Positions 33,377 to 43,003 of a DNA stretch of 64,000 bases are shown in pieces; the stretch's first letter is position 1; each line of letters starts with the position of its first letter. The notes under the pieces were generated by a model that was not told the origin of the DNA, did not search any database, and saw only the letters and a list, made by a program, of their open reading frames with translations. The stretch is from RGIG8306 sp964566025 (lineage in GTDB: Bacteria > Bacillota > Clostridia > Lachnospirales > Lachnospiraceae). The DNA lies in NCBI GenBank assembly GCA_964566025.1, contig CAZMHF010000002.1:27223-91222 (forward strand). The letters are read 5' to 3'. A program made the position numbers and the translations under genes.

Positions 33377-35755
33377 TTATGAATTGTTCCCCCAAAATTT
33401 ATAGATTATTTCTTTTAATGAATTTAGGTTGCCCGTTTTTATTTCATCCCATTCTTTTGGGAATTCCTCCTGATAGGCTCGTTGGCGAAATCGCTCATCT
33501 AGTAGTGCAATCACGCCTCTATCCTCTGATGTGCGAATCAAACGCCCCGCCGTTTGCAACACCTTATTAATGGCGGGGAACAAATAGGCATACGAAAATC
33601 CGTCTTGCTCCATCTCATCATAATATTGCCTGATAATATCTCGCTCGGCACATACTTGCGGAAGTCCAGTTCCCACTATAATCACGCCAATCAATCGATC
33701 ATTTGTCAAATCAATTCCCTCTGAAAAGATTCCTCCCATCACACACAAACCAATCAGCGTTTCATTTGTTTCCTCCTCTGAAAATTGCTCTAAAAACTGT
33801 TCACGATTGCTTTCCTTCATATTTCGCTCTTGTAAAACAATCTTAACATCCTTTGTGAAAATCAATTTATCTAACATAATTTCATGGATTTGTTCCAAAA
33901 ACAAATAGGACGGGAAAAACACCATATAGTTCCCTTTTCTAGCCTCTACAATATGTAAAATATAATCGGCTATCTTCTCGAATTCTGTTTGTGTACGCCT
34001 TGTATATTTGGTCGTCACATCATTTGCAATAACCAATTGCCTGTTTTCCTTTGGAAATGGCGAACCAACTTCTACAACATAATCCTCCTCTTGATTGCTT
34101 AATAACGAATGATAATACTTCATTGGCAGCAATGTTGCTGAAAAGAAAATGGCACTATTGCCTTGATCTAAACATTCCCGAACATTCCTTGAGGGGTCCA
34201 CGCAAAATAATCGAACAACAAATTCTCCCGTTTCTTCAATTTGCGAATATATCATATAGCCCTCATGCAAAGTGTCCGCCGTAAAAATAAAATCACGCAC
34301 AGCAAAGTATAATTCCAACGCTTCTTTTGACTCAAAGTCTTCCGTCTCTTCAAAAAACTCGCTCATCAAATGAAGGAGCTTCCTAACGGAGCGTTCTAAC
34401 GTATAAATCTTTGTAATGTCTTCATAGATTTGAATGCCCTCGCACTCTTTTTTTAAAGCCAAGCATGCTTTATTGCAATGCTCTAATTCATTTGCAATCG
34501 GTTGATTGACACTCTTGAAAATCGCTTTTATGGCAAGGAAATCCTCTTTTTTTAGCGAAGCACTATATAGCTGCCTTGCTCGCTCCACCATATTATGCGC
34601 TTCATCAATCAAAAAGATATAGTCACCCTTTTTAGCATCGCCAAAAAATCGTTGCAAGCGAACATGCGGAGCAAATACATAATTGTAATCGCCAATTACC
34701 AAATCCGCCGAATACGTAGCATCTAATTGCATCTCAAAAGGACAAACTTCATATGATTTTGCATACGAAATAATGGTTTCTCTATCAATGATATCATTTG
34801 TAGAAACCATATCAAATAATGCTTCTTTTATTTTCCCATAATAATTATTTGAATAAGGACACTCAAGTGGATCACAATCCATTTCTTCTTGAAAACAAAG
34901 CTTTTCTTTTGCTGTTAACATGACCGTTCGCAAGGAAAGTCCTCGCTCATTAATAAGCCGACTCGCCTCTAGTGCAACATTCGCCGCAATGGTCTTTGCA
35001 CTAACATAAAATATTTTGTTTCCTAAACCGCCCTCTAATGCTCGAATGGCAGGAAAGAGCATAGCCATTGTTTTTCCAATTCCCGTTGGCGCTTGCACAA
35101 ATAGTGTTTTTTTCTCCTGCATTGTTTTGTACGCTGAGAATACTAATTTTCGTTGCCCCTCACGATATTCAAAGGGAAACTCAAATTTTTGTGCCTTTTT
35201 CACAAACACATCATGGTGCTCATAAGCATCATAGCACCATTTTAAATAGATTTGAAAACACTCCGCAAACCATTTATCCAATTCCGCTTTTGTATAAACA
35301 TACTCAAACTCTCTTCGCAATTCACTTTCGATATGAATATAACGAATCATAACGCGAATCGTATCGGTTTTATTCGCATCACAAAAAAGGTAGGCGTAAC
35401 ATTTTGCTTGATTTAAATGTTCCAAAATTGGTTCCTCAAATTTGAAAAAATCAAAATACGTTGACTTAATCTCATCAATAACCACTTCTCCATTTTCACA
35501 AACTAAAATACCATCTGCTCTACCCTCTATACATATTGTGAATTCGTCAAATATACATTCTTTTTTTAAGGTAACCTCTGCTTGGTAATCCCCCTCCATC
35601 TCCTCTTGCAATTTTTGATGAAGTTTGATTCCTTTTTGCATGGCTTCCGCATCAAATGCCGTTTTCTTGCTTGATACCAAATCCCCCTGTTTAAGTGCAA
35701 AATCCACAAAATCACGGACAGATACTCGAATCAAATCATTCTTGATTGTGATCAT
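33377..35755 (-). CDS. DinG/XPD-type DNA helicase with N-terminal nuclease domain
   Basis: A 792-residue superfamily 2 helicase. Residues 1-150 look like a PD-(D/E)XK nuclease (EGRADGILV, then IDEIKST with E-x-K). The helicase has Walker A QAPTGIGKTMAM, DEAH box FLIDEAHNMVERAR, and between them four Cys (CFQEEMDCDPLECPY and CPFEM) that suit the iron-sulfur cluster of XPD/DinG. Later motifs are IFFSATLLPM and QTAGRLIRTSEDRG. It probably acts in DNA repair by unwinding 5'-3'. Most DinG proteins of Firmicutes carry a DEDD exonuclease instead, so this domain pairing is less common. It overlaps the regulator gene upstream by 20 nt. Confidence 0.85.
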   Translation of the reverse strand: MITIKNDLIRVSVRDFVDFALKQGDLVSSKKTAFDAEAMQKGIKLHQKLQEEMEGDYQAEVTLKKECIFDEFTICIEGRADGILVCENGEVVIDEIKSTYFDFFKFEEPILEHLNQAKCYAYLFCDANKTDTIRVMIRYIHIESELRREFEYVYTKAELDKWFAECFQIYLKWCYDAYEHHDVFVKKAQKFEFPFEYREGQRKLVFSAYKTMQEKKTLFVQAPTGIGKTMAMLFPAIRALEGGLGNKIFYVSAKTIAANVALEASRLINERGLSLRTVMLTAKEKLCFQEEMDCDPLECPYSNNYYGKIKEALFDMVSTNDIIDRETIISYAKSYEVCPFEMQLDATYSADLVIGDYNYVFAPHVRLQRFFGDAKKGDYIFLIDEAHNMVERARQLYSASLKKEDFLAIKAIFKSVNQPIANELEHCNKACLALKKECEGIQIYEDITKIYTLERSVRKLLHLMSEFFEETEDFESKEALELYFAVRDFIFTADTLHEGYMIYSQIEETGEFVVRLFCVDPSRNVRECLDQGNSAIFFSATLLPMKYYHSLLSNQEEDYVVEVGSPFPKENRQLVIANDVTTKYTRRTQTEFEKIADYILHIVEARKGNYMVFFPSYLFLEQIHEIMLDKLIFTKDVKIVLQERNMKESNREQFLEQFSEEETNETLIGLCVMGGIFSEGIDLTNDRLIGVIIVGTGLPQVCAERDIIRQYYDEMEQDGFSYAYLFPAINKVLQTAGRLIRTSEDRGVIALLDERFRQRAYQEEFPKEWDEIKTGNLNSLKEIIYKFWGNNS

Positions 35756-36932
35756 CTTCTAAAACACCTTCCATGTTGTAGGTAAGCTTTACTTTTTTAT
35801 TTTTGATTTTCGTGTAAAAATCTTTTGAAATACGCTCAATCAATTTAAATGCATTATCCTTTGTATTGCAAGGAACTAATACTAATATAACGTTTTTATT
35901 GTACCGTGTATATACATCTCCCGAACGAAGACATGTTTTTATCGAATCACGAAGCTTCGATACGGAACGTTTTAAAACTTCCTCTGTGTCCGTTGTTTTT
36001 AATTCAAATAAAATAATATAATAATTTATACTCTCTCTTCCTTGAGAGCGCACAATAAAATGAAACAAATATTGAAACATATCAAACGTACAAAAGTAGG
36101 CACCGATTTCTTTGTTGCGCTCGCTAAGCTCATTTTTAATACTAGAAAGGGTTGGTGTTTGTGTTTCATAGCGCATCAAAACTTTTTGATATAACTCCCG
36201 ACAACGAACGGATAATACTTTTTCATTGCGATCGATATATTTTTGATTAATCTCTGTAAAGTAGGAAATGAGTTTTTCAAACTCACGCATCTCATACAAT
36301 GCACACATATAAAAGTAATGATATATTTCTAAAAATGGATCCGTCTCTAATATCTCTCGACAGATGCTAAGTACTTTTTCGTACATGCCTTCTTGCATAT
36401 AAATCGCGCACAGCTTTTCCATATAGAATAAAGAGAGTTTATGGTAGTAATCTTTTTTTGCATTGGTTCCCATGCCTGTGTCAACATAAAGGGAAATGGG
36501 ACCTCTATAAATCTCACGAACCTTTTCTAGTTTCTCACGTATAAGCTCTGAATTTGCGATATTTTTCACATCATCAATCACCGTTATGCACTCCTGAAAA
36601 CGCAATACATCAATGTCATATGTATAATTCGGATTCAAAGAATACCCGTCCTTTGTCGTCACGATAAATTCTTCTTCTCCAAACAAGTCATAGCTTTGAA
36701 AGAAGTTTCGCAAACGGAAAATACAATATTTTAAGCTGCTCTTTGCGTCCTTGCAATTGGCAAATAACTCTTCTGTTAATTTCTTTTTAGGGGTAGCGCG
36801 CGGATAATCAATTACGATATATTGAAAGAGAGTTCGCAATTGTTTTCCCATATCGGCTGCTAAATCAATTCTCTTGCTCTTATAAAGCAAACTGAATTCT
36901 CCAAACAGACGTATTTCAATTTTTTCATTCAT
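35736..36932 (-). CDS. BTAD-type transcriptional regulator
   Basis: A 398-residue protein starting with a winged-helix domain (EIRLFGEFSLLYKSKRIDL, then KKKLTEELFANCKDAKSSLKY) followed by a helical bacterial transcriptional activator domain (about 115-260, LEKVREIYRGPISLYVD and ILETDPFLEIYHYFYMCALY). The C-terminal 130 residues (YYIILFELKT to VKLTYNMEGV) have a GGDEF-like alternation but lack the GGDEF motif. The frame extends to a TTG at 36947, but GGGAGG lies 7 nt before the ATG at 36932, so that start is used. Target genes are unknown. It overlaps the helicase gene. Confidence 0.75.
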   Translation of the reverse strand: MNEKIEIRLFGEFSLLYKSKRIDLAADMGKQLRTLFQYIVIDYPRATPKKKLTEELFANCKDAKSSLKYCIFRLRNFFQSYDLFGEEEFIVTTKDGYSLNPNYTYDIDVLRFQECITVIDDVKNIANSELIREKLEKVREIYRGPISLYVDTGMGTNAKKDYYHKLSLFYMEKLCAIYMQEGMYEKVLSICREILETDPFLEIYHYFYMCALYEMREFEKLISYFTEINQKYIDRNEKVLSVRCRELYQKVLMRYETQTPTLSSIKNELSERNKEIGAYFCTFDMFQYLFHFIVRSQGRESINYYIILFELKTTDTEEVLKRSVSKLRDSIKTCLRSGDVYTRYNKNVILVLVPCNTKDNAFKLIERISKDFYTKIKNKKVKLTYNMEGVLEDDHNQE

Positions 36933-36956
36933 CTGCATTCCTCCCAAAAATTCTTC

Positions 36957-36985
36957 TTGACAACTTTAGTATAATATATTATACT
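36957..36985 (+). promoter_or_regulatory. Promoter of tRNA-Trp
   Basis: TTGACA (36957-36962), 17 nt, TATACT (36980-36985), 26 nt before the tRNA. The -10 is part of the perfect palindrome AGTATAATATATTATACT. Confidence 0.85.
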
Positions 36986-37006
36986 ACTTTTTGTTGCGAA
37001 TATCAA
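36978..37006 (-). promoter_or_regulatory. Promoter of the BTAD regulator gene
   Basis: Minus strand TTGATA (37006-37001), 17 nt, TATAAT (36983-36978). Its -10 box overlaps that of the tRNA-Trp promoter on the other strand. Confidence 0.75.
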
Positions 37007-37010
37007 CCAA

Positions 37011-37081
37011 AGGGGTATAGTTCAATGGTAGAGCGGCAGTCTCCAAAACTGTAAATACGGGTTCGAGCCCTGTTACCCCTG
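37011..37081 (+). tRNA. trnW: tRNA-Trp (CCA)
   Basis: Acceptor AGGGGTA pairs fully with TACCCCT, discriminator G. Anticodon stem GCAGT/ACTGT encloses loop CTCCAAA with anticodon CCA. GGGTTCGAGCCC forms the T arm. CCA is not encoded. A terminator follows. Confidence 0.97.
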
Positions 37082-37091
37082 CTATTAGCAA

Positions 37092-37118
37092 AAGCAAACA
37101 ATGATGTTTGCTTTTTTT
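37092..37118 (+). terminator. Rho-independent terminator of tRNA-Trp
   Basis: AGCAAAC pairs with GTTTGCT around AATGAT and is followed by a run of T. Confidence 0.85.
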
Positions 37119-37151
37119 GTACGCGAATTTCTTTTTTATAGACATTTTTTA

Positions 37152-38528
37152 TTACATAGTTGGATGAATATGCCCAATCACTTCATCGATTTTATTCACG
37201 CCAATACAGCGCAAGCCCTCTGGTACATTCAAACCTTCCAAAGATGCTTTTGGCAAAATACATGTCTTAAAGCCTAATTTAGCGATTTCTTTAAGGCGTA
37301 CCAAAGGAAGACTAACGCCTCGTATTTCACCTGCTAATCCAAGTTCGCCAAATACAACGGTTTTATCATCAAACACACGATTATAGAAGCTTGAAACAAT
37401 CGCTAAAGCAATGGCTAAATCAAGCGATGGCTCATTCACTTTCATACCGCCTGTAATCGTAACAAAAATATCGCATCCGCTAAGACCTAACCCAAACTTC
37501 TTTTCTAATACAGCCAAAATCAAGTTGGTTCGGTTTGGATCTGCACCAACAATGGTTCGTCTTGTCATACCATAATTTGTTGTCGCCACCAAAGCCTGTA
37601 TCTCAAGCAAAAGTGGTCTTGAGCCACCACCCGAACAAGTAACAATCGAGCCACTTGCATCATGAGGTCGTCCCATCAACATATATTCCGATGGATTGGC
37701 CACTTCAGCTAATCCGCTATCACGCATTTCAAAAATCCCCACTTCATTTGTCGAGCCAAATCGATTCTTGACGCTACGAAGCAGACGATACATTGCATTA
37801 TTATCACCTTCAAAATATAGCACCGTATCAACCATATGCTCTAAAATACGAGGTCCCGCAACAACACCTTCTTTTGTTACATGTCCAACTAACAAAATCG
37901 TAATGCCTAATGTTTTCCCTATATGAAGCAGATGATTCGTACATTCACGCACCTGTGTTACGCTCCCCGCTGTCGATGTGGCTGTTTCTGAATACATCGT
38001 TTGAATGGAATCAATCACAACAATAGAAGGCATAATTTTTCGAATCGTTTCCTCAACCACCTCTAGATTTGTCTCACAAAACAACAAGAAATCTTGATGA
38101 TTTTCTACACGCAAACGCTTTGCTCTAATTTTAATTTGCTGTAAGGACTCCTCGCCCGATATATACAACACCTTTTGCTCACGTTTAACAAGGTCGTCAC
38201 ACACCTGTAACAGCAATGTCGATTTTCCGATACCCGGATCACCGCCAACTAGCACTAGCGATCCTTTTACAAACCCTCCTCCTAAAACACGATTAAGCTC
38301 TGGGAAACCCGATACAATTCGTTGTTCTTTATCGGAGGTAATATTGTCTAAAGATACTGGCTCTGTTAGGGAAGACAACGTAGCGCGCCCTCTTACCTTT
38401 GTCTTTTCCTGTTTTGGTGCTTCTACAAGCGTATTAGGTGTTTTACACGCCGAACAGAATCCGGACCATTTGCCGAATTCTGTTCCACATTCACTACAGT
38501 AAAAAATTGTCTCTCTTGCTTTTGCCAT
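37152..38528 (-). CDS. radA: DNA repair protein RadA
   Basis: RecA-like helicase that aids branch migration during recombination. 458 residues: N-terminal zinc finger CSECGTEFGKWSGFCSAC, Walker A GGDPGIGKSTLLL near residue 93, the RadA motif KNRFGSTNEVG near 255, and a C-terminal Lon-protease-like domain (SLDLAIALAIVSSF, VVFGELGLAGEIRGV). The length is normal. It follows the 137-residue hypothetical gene by 2 nt and closes the mcsA-mcsB-clpC cluster, a gene order seen in many Firmicutes. Confidence 0.97.
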   Translation of the reverse strand: MAKARETIFYCSECGTEFGKWSGFCSACKTPNTLVEAPKQEKTKVRGRATLSSLTEPVSLDNITSDKEQRIVSGFPELNRVLGGGFVKGSLVLVGGDPGIGKSTLLLQVCDDLVKREQKVLYISGEESLQQIKIRAKRLRVENHQDFLLFCETNLEVVEETIRKIMPSIVVIDSIQTMYSETATSTAGSVTQVRECTNHLLHIGKTLGITILLVGHVTKEGVVAGPRILEHMVDTVLYFEGDNNAMYRLLRSVKNRFGSTNEVGIFEMRDSGLAEVANPSEYMLMGRPHDASGSIVTCSGGGSRPLLLEIQALVATTNYGMTRRTIVGADPNRTNLILAVLEKKFGLGLSGCDIFVTITGGMKVNEPSLDLAIALAIVSSFYNRVFDDKTVVFGELGLAGEIRGVSLPLVRLKEIAKLGFKTCILPKASLEGLNVPEGLRCIGVNKIDEVIGHIHPTM

Positions 38529-38530
38529 AA

Positions 38531-38944
38531 TTACCTTTTCTGAACCTTAACACTAACTTCGCGACCTTTTTCAAGGTCAAGGCTTATCGCCAATTTTCCA
38601 CCGATATTGGTCTTTAGCTCGTCCACCTTCACATCGTCTAAATACACATCGTAATTCATTTCTTCTTCAAGTTCCATGGTAATTTGGGTAGATTTATAAC
38701 CATCCACCACAAACGATACGCCATGCTCCGTATTATTATAATTCAAAACCGCTGTTCCTGGTACTGATTCATATGCAAAAGCGCCATTGCACTCTAAGCG
38801 TGTAATTTCATGAAATGTTTTTACCTTATACACATCTCCTTGGAATTGAAAATCACTTAATTTTGTTTTCTCCGTCAAACGGTAATTTCCAAAACTCAAT
38901 GTGTTATTTTGTTCCACCCTGATTAATTCCTTGATGACTGCCAT
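38531..38944 (-). CDS. Conserved small beta-rich protein of unknown role
   Basis: A 137-residue protein without a known domain. It is rich in predicted strands (FGNYRLTEKTKLSDFQFQGD, GVSFVVDGYKSTQITMELEE) and ends in a basic VSVKVQKR. I remember such proteins at this place in Lachnospiraceae, sometimes annotated as endosialidase without evidence. It overlaps the 3' end of clpC by 41 nt in another frame and precedes radA by 2 nt, so translation is tightly coupled to its neighbours. No signal peptide. Confidence 0.75.
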   Translation of the reverse strand: MAVIKELIRVEQNNTLSFGNYRLTEKTKLSDFQFQGDVYKVKTFHEITRLECNGAFAYESVPGTAVLNYNNTEHGVSFVVDGYKSTQITMELEEEMNYDVYLDDVKVDELKTNIGGKLAISLDLEKGREVSVKVQKR

Positions 38945-41411
38945 CTTCTACTTCCTCCTTTTTAGCACTCTTTGGTTTTATAATTTGAAAACCAAGTGCA
39001 TCCTTCTTGAATGTTATTTTTACTTTATTGCCTTTTTTAATATTTCCCTCTAGAATCTCTTCTGCAATACGATCCTCAACCAAATTTTGTATCGCCCTTC
39101 TCAATGGTCTTGCACCATATTTCTCATCATACCCCTTCTCAATGAGATAATCAATCGCTTTTGCATCAACTTGTATCACAATACTCATTTGCTCGTTTAA
39201 ACGCTCAGAAATTGTTTTTAGCATGATTTCAACAATTCCCTTGATATGTTCTTTTGATAGCGCATGGAATACAACAATCTCGTCAATTCGGTTAAGAAAT
39301 TCTGGTTTGAATGTCTTCTTGACTTCCTCCATAACCTTTGTCTTCATAAAGTCGTAGGTATCATCTGCCGAAGTCGCATTGACAAAGCCTAAACGCTTTG
39401 GTTCGATAATATTTTGTGCACCACTATTGCTTGTCATAATAAGAACGGTGTTCTTAAAATCAATTCGACGGCCCTGTGAATCCGTAATTTGTCCATCATC
39501 TAATACTTGCAATAAAATATTAAAAATATCAGGATGAGCTTTTTCGATTTCATCAAACAATATAATGGAGTAAGGATTTCTTCGAACTTTCTCGCTTAAT
39601 TGACCACCCTCATCATAACCTACATAACCAGGAGGCGAACCAATTAATTTAGAAACACTGTGCTTTTCCATATACTCAGACATATCAACACGAATCAAGG
39701 AATTTTCCGTTCCAAACATTGCATCTGCTAGTGTTTTTGATAGCTCTGTTTTACCAACGCCCGTTGGTCCTAAAAAGAGGAATGAACCAATTGGTCTTTT
39801 AGGATCTTTAAGCCCCACTCGACCACGACGAATGGCTTTTGCAACTGCTGTAACAGCTTCGTCTTGTCCAATCACACGCTCATGCAAGATTTTCTCAAGA
39901 TTTTGCAAACGAGTCGCTTCATTTTCTTCAAGTGCCTTTACGGGAATTTTTGTCCACGAAGAAACAATGTCGGCAATTTCATCCTCACCAACGACTAGCA
40001 CCTTCGCTTCTTTTTCTTTTTCCCATTTATCTAATACCTTTTGAATACGGTCTCGCTTTTTCTCTTGCTTTTTCTTAATTTCCGCCGCTTTTTCATACTC
40101 TTCGTTTTTGATGACTTCTTCTTTAAGGTGATTTAGCTCTTCAATTTCTTCTTCGATCTTCTTGATTTCTTTTGGCTCTACAAATGCCGTAAGTCGAAGC
40201 TTTGAGGCTGCTTCATCCATCAAATCAATTGCTTTATCTGGCAAAAAGCGATCGTTAATATAACGTGCTGATAAATTCACTGCCGCCTCAATTGCACCTT
40301 GTGTAATCGATAATCCATGATGTTTTTCATAGGCACTTCGTAATCCACCTAAAATCGCAATCGATTCTTCAATCGATGGCTCATCCACCATAACAGGTTG
40401 AAATCTTCTCTCCAACGCCGCATCTTTTTCAATATGCTTTCGATATTCTTGGATTGTCGTTGCTCCAATAATTTGAATCTCTCCACGTGCCAATGATGGC
40501 TTTAGGATATTGGCAGCATCAAGTGCACCCTCTGCTCCACCAGCCCCTATAATGGTATGGATCTCATCAATAAATAGCAAGACATTCTTATCATCTCTTA
40601 CTTCACTAATCACATTCTTGATGCGTTCTTCAAACTCACCACGATATTTTGAACCAGCCACCATCCCCGATAAGTCCAACGATATAAGTCGCTTATTTTT
40701 AATGGTTTCTGGTACATTGCCTTCCGCAATTTGAATGGCTAGCCCTTCTACAACCGCTGTCTTTCCAACACCTGGCTCACCAATTAAACATGGATTATTC
40801 TTCGTTCTTCGACTAAGAATTTGCATCACACGATTGATTTCTTCCTCGCGCCCAATCACAGGATCAATTTTTCCTTCACGCGCACTTTGTGTTAAATCAC
40901 GTCCATATTGATTTAAGGTAGGGGTTTCACCGTCTGCCGCTTCCATATCCGAAGCTTGTCCACTCGCGCCATCTTCTATGGCATTCGCATTCAACAAATC
41001 CATGTACAGCTCTTTTAGATTCACACGAACCACTTTTAATAAACGCATCGCTGCACACTCCGTCACGCGAATCATGGCAATCAAAAGGTGTTCTGTCCCT
41101 ATCAAATCAGAGGACATTTTATCCGCTTCTCTCTCGCTTAACATAATCACTTCATTGAAACGAGGTGTATAGCCTCTTGCATCTACCTTGATCAACATTC
41201 CCGATTGAACAAGATAATTTTTAATTAATATTTCTATTCGCTCTGCTGTGACACTCTGTTTTTGCAATGCGTTCGCTGCCAAGCTAGTGCCTTCTTTTAA
41301 GATTCCTAATAATAAATGCTCTGTGCCTACATATGGATGCTTCATCATCGCAGCTACATCAACTGCTGCTTGAATGGCTGCACGAGCCTTAATGGTAAAT
41401 CGATCTTTCAT
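38904..41411 (-). CDS. clpC: ClpC ATPase, ClpP-dependent unfoldase
   Basis: AAA+ unfoldase of the ClpCP protease, acting with McsB-made phosphoarginine tags. 835 residues: two N-terminal Clp repeats (1-145), first ATPase with Walker A GEPGVGKTAVVEG near 210, a UVR-type middle segment (EEVIKNEEYEKAAEIKKKQE), second ATPase with GPTGVGKTELSKT near 555 and GSPPGYVGYDEGGQL. The last 25 residues (KSAKKEEVEDGSHQGINQGG) extend past the usual end and are encoded in the overlap with the next gene. It lies 25 nt behind mcsB. Confidence 0.97.
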   Translation of the reverse strand: MKDRFTIKARAAIQAAVDVAAMMKHPYVGTEHLLLGILKEGTSLAANALQKQSVTAERIEILIKNYLVQSGMLIKVDARGYTPRFNEVIMLSEREADKMSSDLIGTEHLLIAMIRVTECAAMRLLKVVRVNLKELYMDLLNANAIEDGASGQASDMEAADGETPTLNQYGRDLTQSAREGKIDPVIGREEEINRVMQILSRRTKNNPCLIGEPGVGKTAVVEGLAIQIAEGNVPETIKNKRLISLDLSGMVAGSKYRGEFEERIKNVISEVRDDKNVLLFIDEIHTIIGAGGAEGALDAANILKPSLARGEIQIIGATTIQEYRKHIEKDAALERRFQPVMVDEPSIEESIAILGGLRSAYEKHHGLSITQGAIEAAVNLSARYINDRFLPDKAIDLMDEAASKLRLTAFVEPKEIKKIEEEIEELNHLKEEVIKNEEYEKAAEIKKKQEKKRDRIQKVLDKWEKEKEAKVLVVGEDEIADIVSSWTKIPVKALEENEATRLQNLEKILHERVIGQDEAVTAVAKAIRRGRVGLKDPKRPIGSFLFLGPTGVGKTELSKTLADAMFGTENSLIRVDMSEYMEKHSVSKLIGSPPGYVGYDEGGQLSEKVRRNPYSIILFDEIEKAHPDIFNILLQVLDDGQITDSQGRRIDFKNTVLIMTSNSGAQNIIEPKRLGFVNATSADDTYDFMKTKVMEEVKKTFKPEFLNRIDEIVVFHALSKEHIKGIVEIMLKTISERLNEQMSIVIQVDAKAIDYLIEKGYDEKYGARPLRRAIQNLVEDRIAEEILEGNIKKGNKVKITFKKDALGFQIIKPKSAKKEEVEDGSHQGINQGGTK

Positions 41412-41436
41412 ATTTCACTCCTATTCTAATCATTTG

Positions 41437-42471
41437 CTATTTGATATCTGGCAAAATACTTCGTATATATTCTGCGCGAACCTCAAACATCTCCCTTTCA
41501 GAAAGAGCTTTCTTTGCATATTGTGCTAAATTCCCTGGACTAATCGCTAACATCGTATTGAAGATACTAATTGGCTTTGTAAAAGAAATCAAACCAAGCG
41601 ATTGTCCTAATTGTAACTTCGATAAAAATTTCAATGCATCATTTTGTGATAATAGACGACTGTATTTTAATACGCCGTATGCTCTGTACGCTTCATCTTC
41701 ACGCAATAATGGCTGTTTTTTCATAAGAATATCGCGCACTTTTCTTTCTTGACTAGCAACCTGCATTGTCACACGTTGAAGAACTGTCAAGATATCTTCT
41801 TCCGACTGCCCCAATGTCTTTTGATTATACAACACAAACATGTCGGAAGGGTTTTCTTCTTCATCTCCTGAAAGCCTCACCATCGCAATACCATAACGCG
41901 CAATTTCATTTGTCAAATTTGAAAAATTCTTGCTCATCGAGAGTAATGGTAAATGAACAATGCAATACGCACGAAGTCCTGTTCCAAGGTTTGTAGGGTA
42001 TGTCGTCAAATATCCTAGTTTTTCATCGTAAGCAAATGGATATTTCTCATTGACATAATCGTCAATAATATTGACAACATAATGTGCATGTTTTAAATTC
42101 ATCCCGCTTGCATTTACCTGAATACGTATATGGTCATCTGAATTTGTCACAATACTGACTTTTTCATCATCCGTCATAAATAAATCCATCGGTGCATTCA
42201 TTGACAAAATGGTTTTACTAATGATTTGATTTTCATGTAGCGCCAATTTTTCATTCGGTGAAAGTCTATTCAATTGATAACTCTTCATCGCAATATCAAT
42301 ATGATCAAAATCCGCAAAACTCTTTTCGAACTTTGCATTCAGCTCTTCTTTTTGTTCGTCACTTAGCTTTACGGGAAATGGAATATCATTTAAATTCCGA
42401 CGCAATCTCACTCGACATGCCACAATCACATCCGATTCTTCGCCTGTTTCTAAATACCATTTATTCATCAT
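41437..42471 (-). CDS. mcsB: Protein arginine kinase McsB
   Basis: Phosphorylates arginines of damaged proteins to mark them for ClpCP. 344 residues of the ATP:guanido phosphotransferase fold, starting with SDVIVACRVRLRRNLNDIPFP. It shows the NSDDHIRIQ region, YLTTYPTNLGTGLRA (which binds substrate) and RVTMQVASQE, all typical. It overlaps mcsA by 11 nt and is activated by McsA. Clostridial versions are of this length. No truncation seen. Confidence 0.96.
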   Translation of the reverse strand: MMNKWYLETGEESDVIVACRVRLRRNLNDIPFPVKLSDEQKEELNAKFEKSFADFDHIDIAMKSYQLNRLSPNEKLALHENQIISKTILSMNAPMDLFMTDDEKVSIVTNSDDHIRIQVNASGMNLKHAHYVVNIIDDYVNEKYPFAYDEKLGYLTTYPTNLGTGLRAYCIVHLPLLSMSKNFSNLTNEIARYGIAMVRLSGDEEENPSDMFVLYNQKTLGQSEEDILTVLQRVTMQVASQERKVRDILMKKQPLLREDEAYRAYGVLKYSRLLSQNDALKFLSKLQLGQSLGLISFTKPISIFNTMLAISPGNLAQYAKKALSEREMFEVRAEYIRSILPDIK

Positions 42472-43003
42472 GTTTTTCCCTCGCTATATCACGTAATTCA
42501 TCGCGATACTTCGCTGCTAATTCATATTCTTCTTCACGAAGTGCCTCTTCTAATTTCAAACGCAATACTTCTTCTCTCGAATGAGGTTTTTTCGGTGTTT
42601 TTGATTTGGTTCCTGTGTTTTCATCAAACCAATAATGCGGTGTTTTTCCGCAATGTGTATCACTTCCTTGTAGCTTTTTAATGTTGTCATCGATTAAAAT
42701 TCCAAAGGTGTTGTAGCAATTGGCACAACCAAATTGGCTCTTCTCTAAAAACTGTGCATATGTCATCTTGCACGTCGGGCAAGCAACATGATTATAGTTA
42801 TTGACTTCGGTTTTTGCCGTATCGTTTTGCATCGCTAGAATTTCTGATAATAGCATCTTGAATGGAAATTCTTTTTCTAATATTTGTGCCCATTCAGATT
42901 CTGAGGCACATTGCTTGCAATAAGCATGCTCTGTTTTGATACCATTAATCACTTCGGTAAACACAAGCGTTGCTTCACGAGCCTTACATTTTTCACATAT
43001 CAT
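42461..43003 (-). CDS. mcsA: McsA, zinc-finger activator of McsB
   Basis: A 180-residue protein with four CxxC zinc sites (CEKCKARE, CKQCAS, CPTCKMTY, CANCYNTF) and a C-terminal UVR domain (LRLKLEEALREEEYELAAKYRDEL). It binds and activates McsB. GGAGGAG precedes the ATG. In Bacillus the repressor gene ctsR comes first in this operon; here the upstream neighbours are tRNA genes on the other strand and no CtsR heptad box was seen in the 194-nt gap. Confidence 0.93.
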   Translation of the reverse strand: MICEKCKAREATLVFTEVINGIKTEHAYCKQCASESEWAQILEKEFPFKMLLSEILAMQNDTAKTEVNNYNHVACPTCKMTYAQFLEKSQFGCANCYNTFGILIDDNIKKLQGSDTHCGKTPHYWFDENTGTKSKTPKKPHSREEVLRLKLEEALREEEYELAAKYRDELRDIAREKHDE

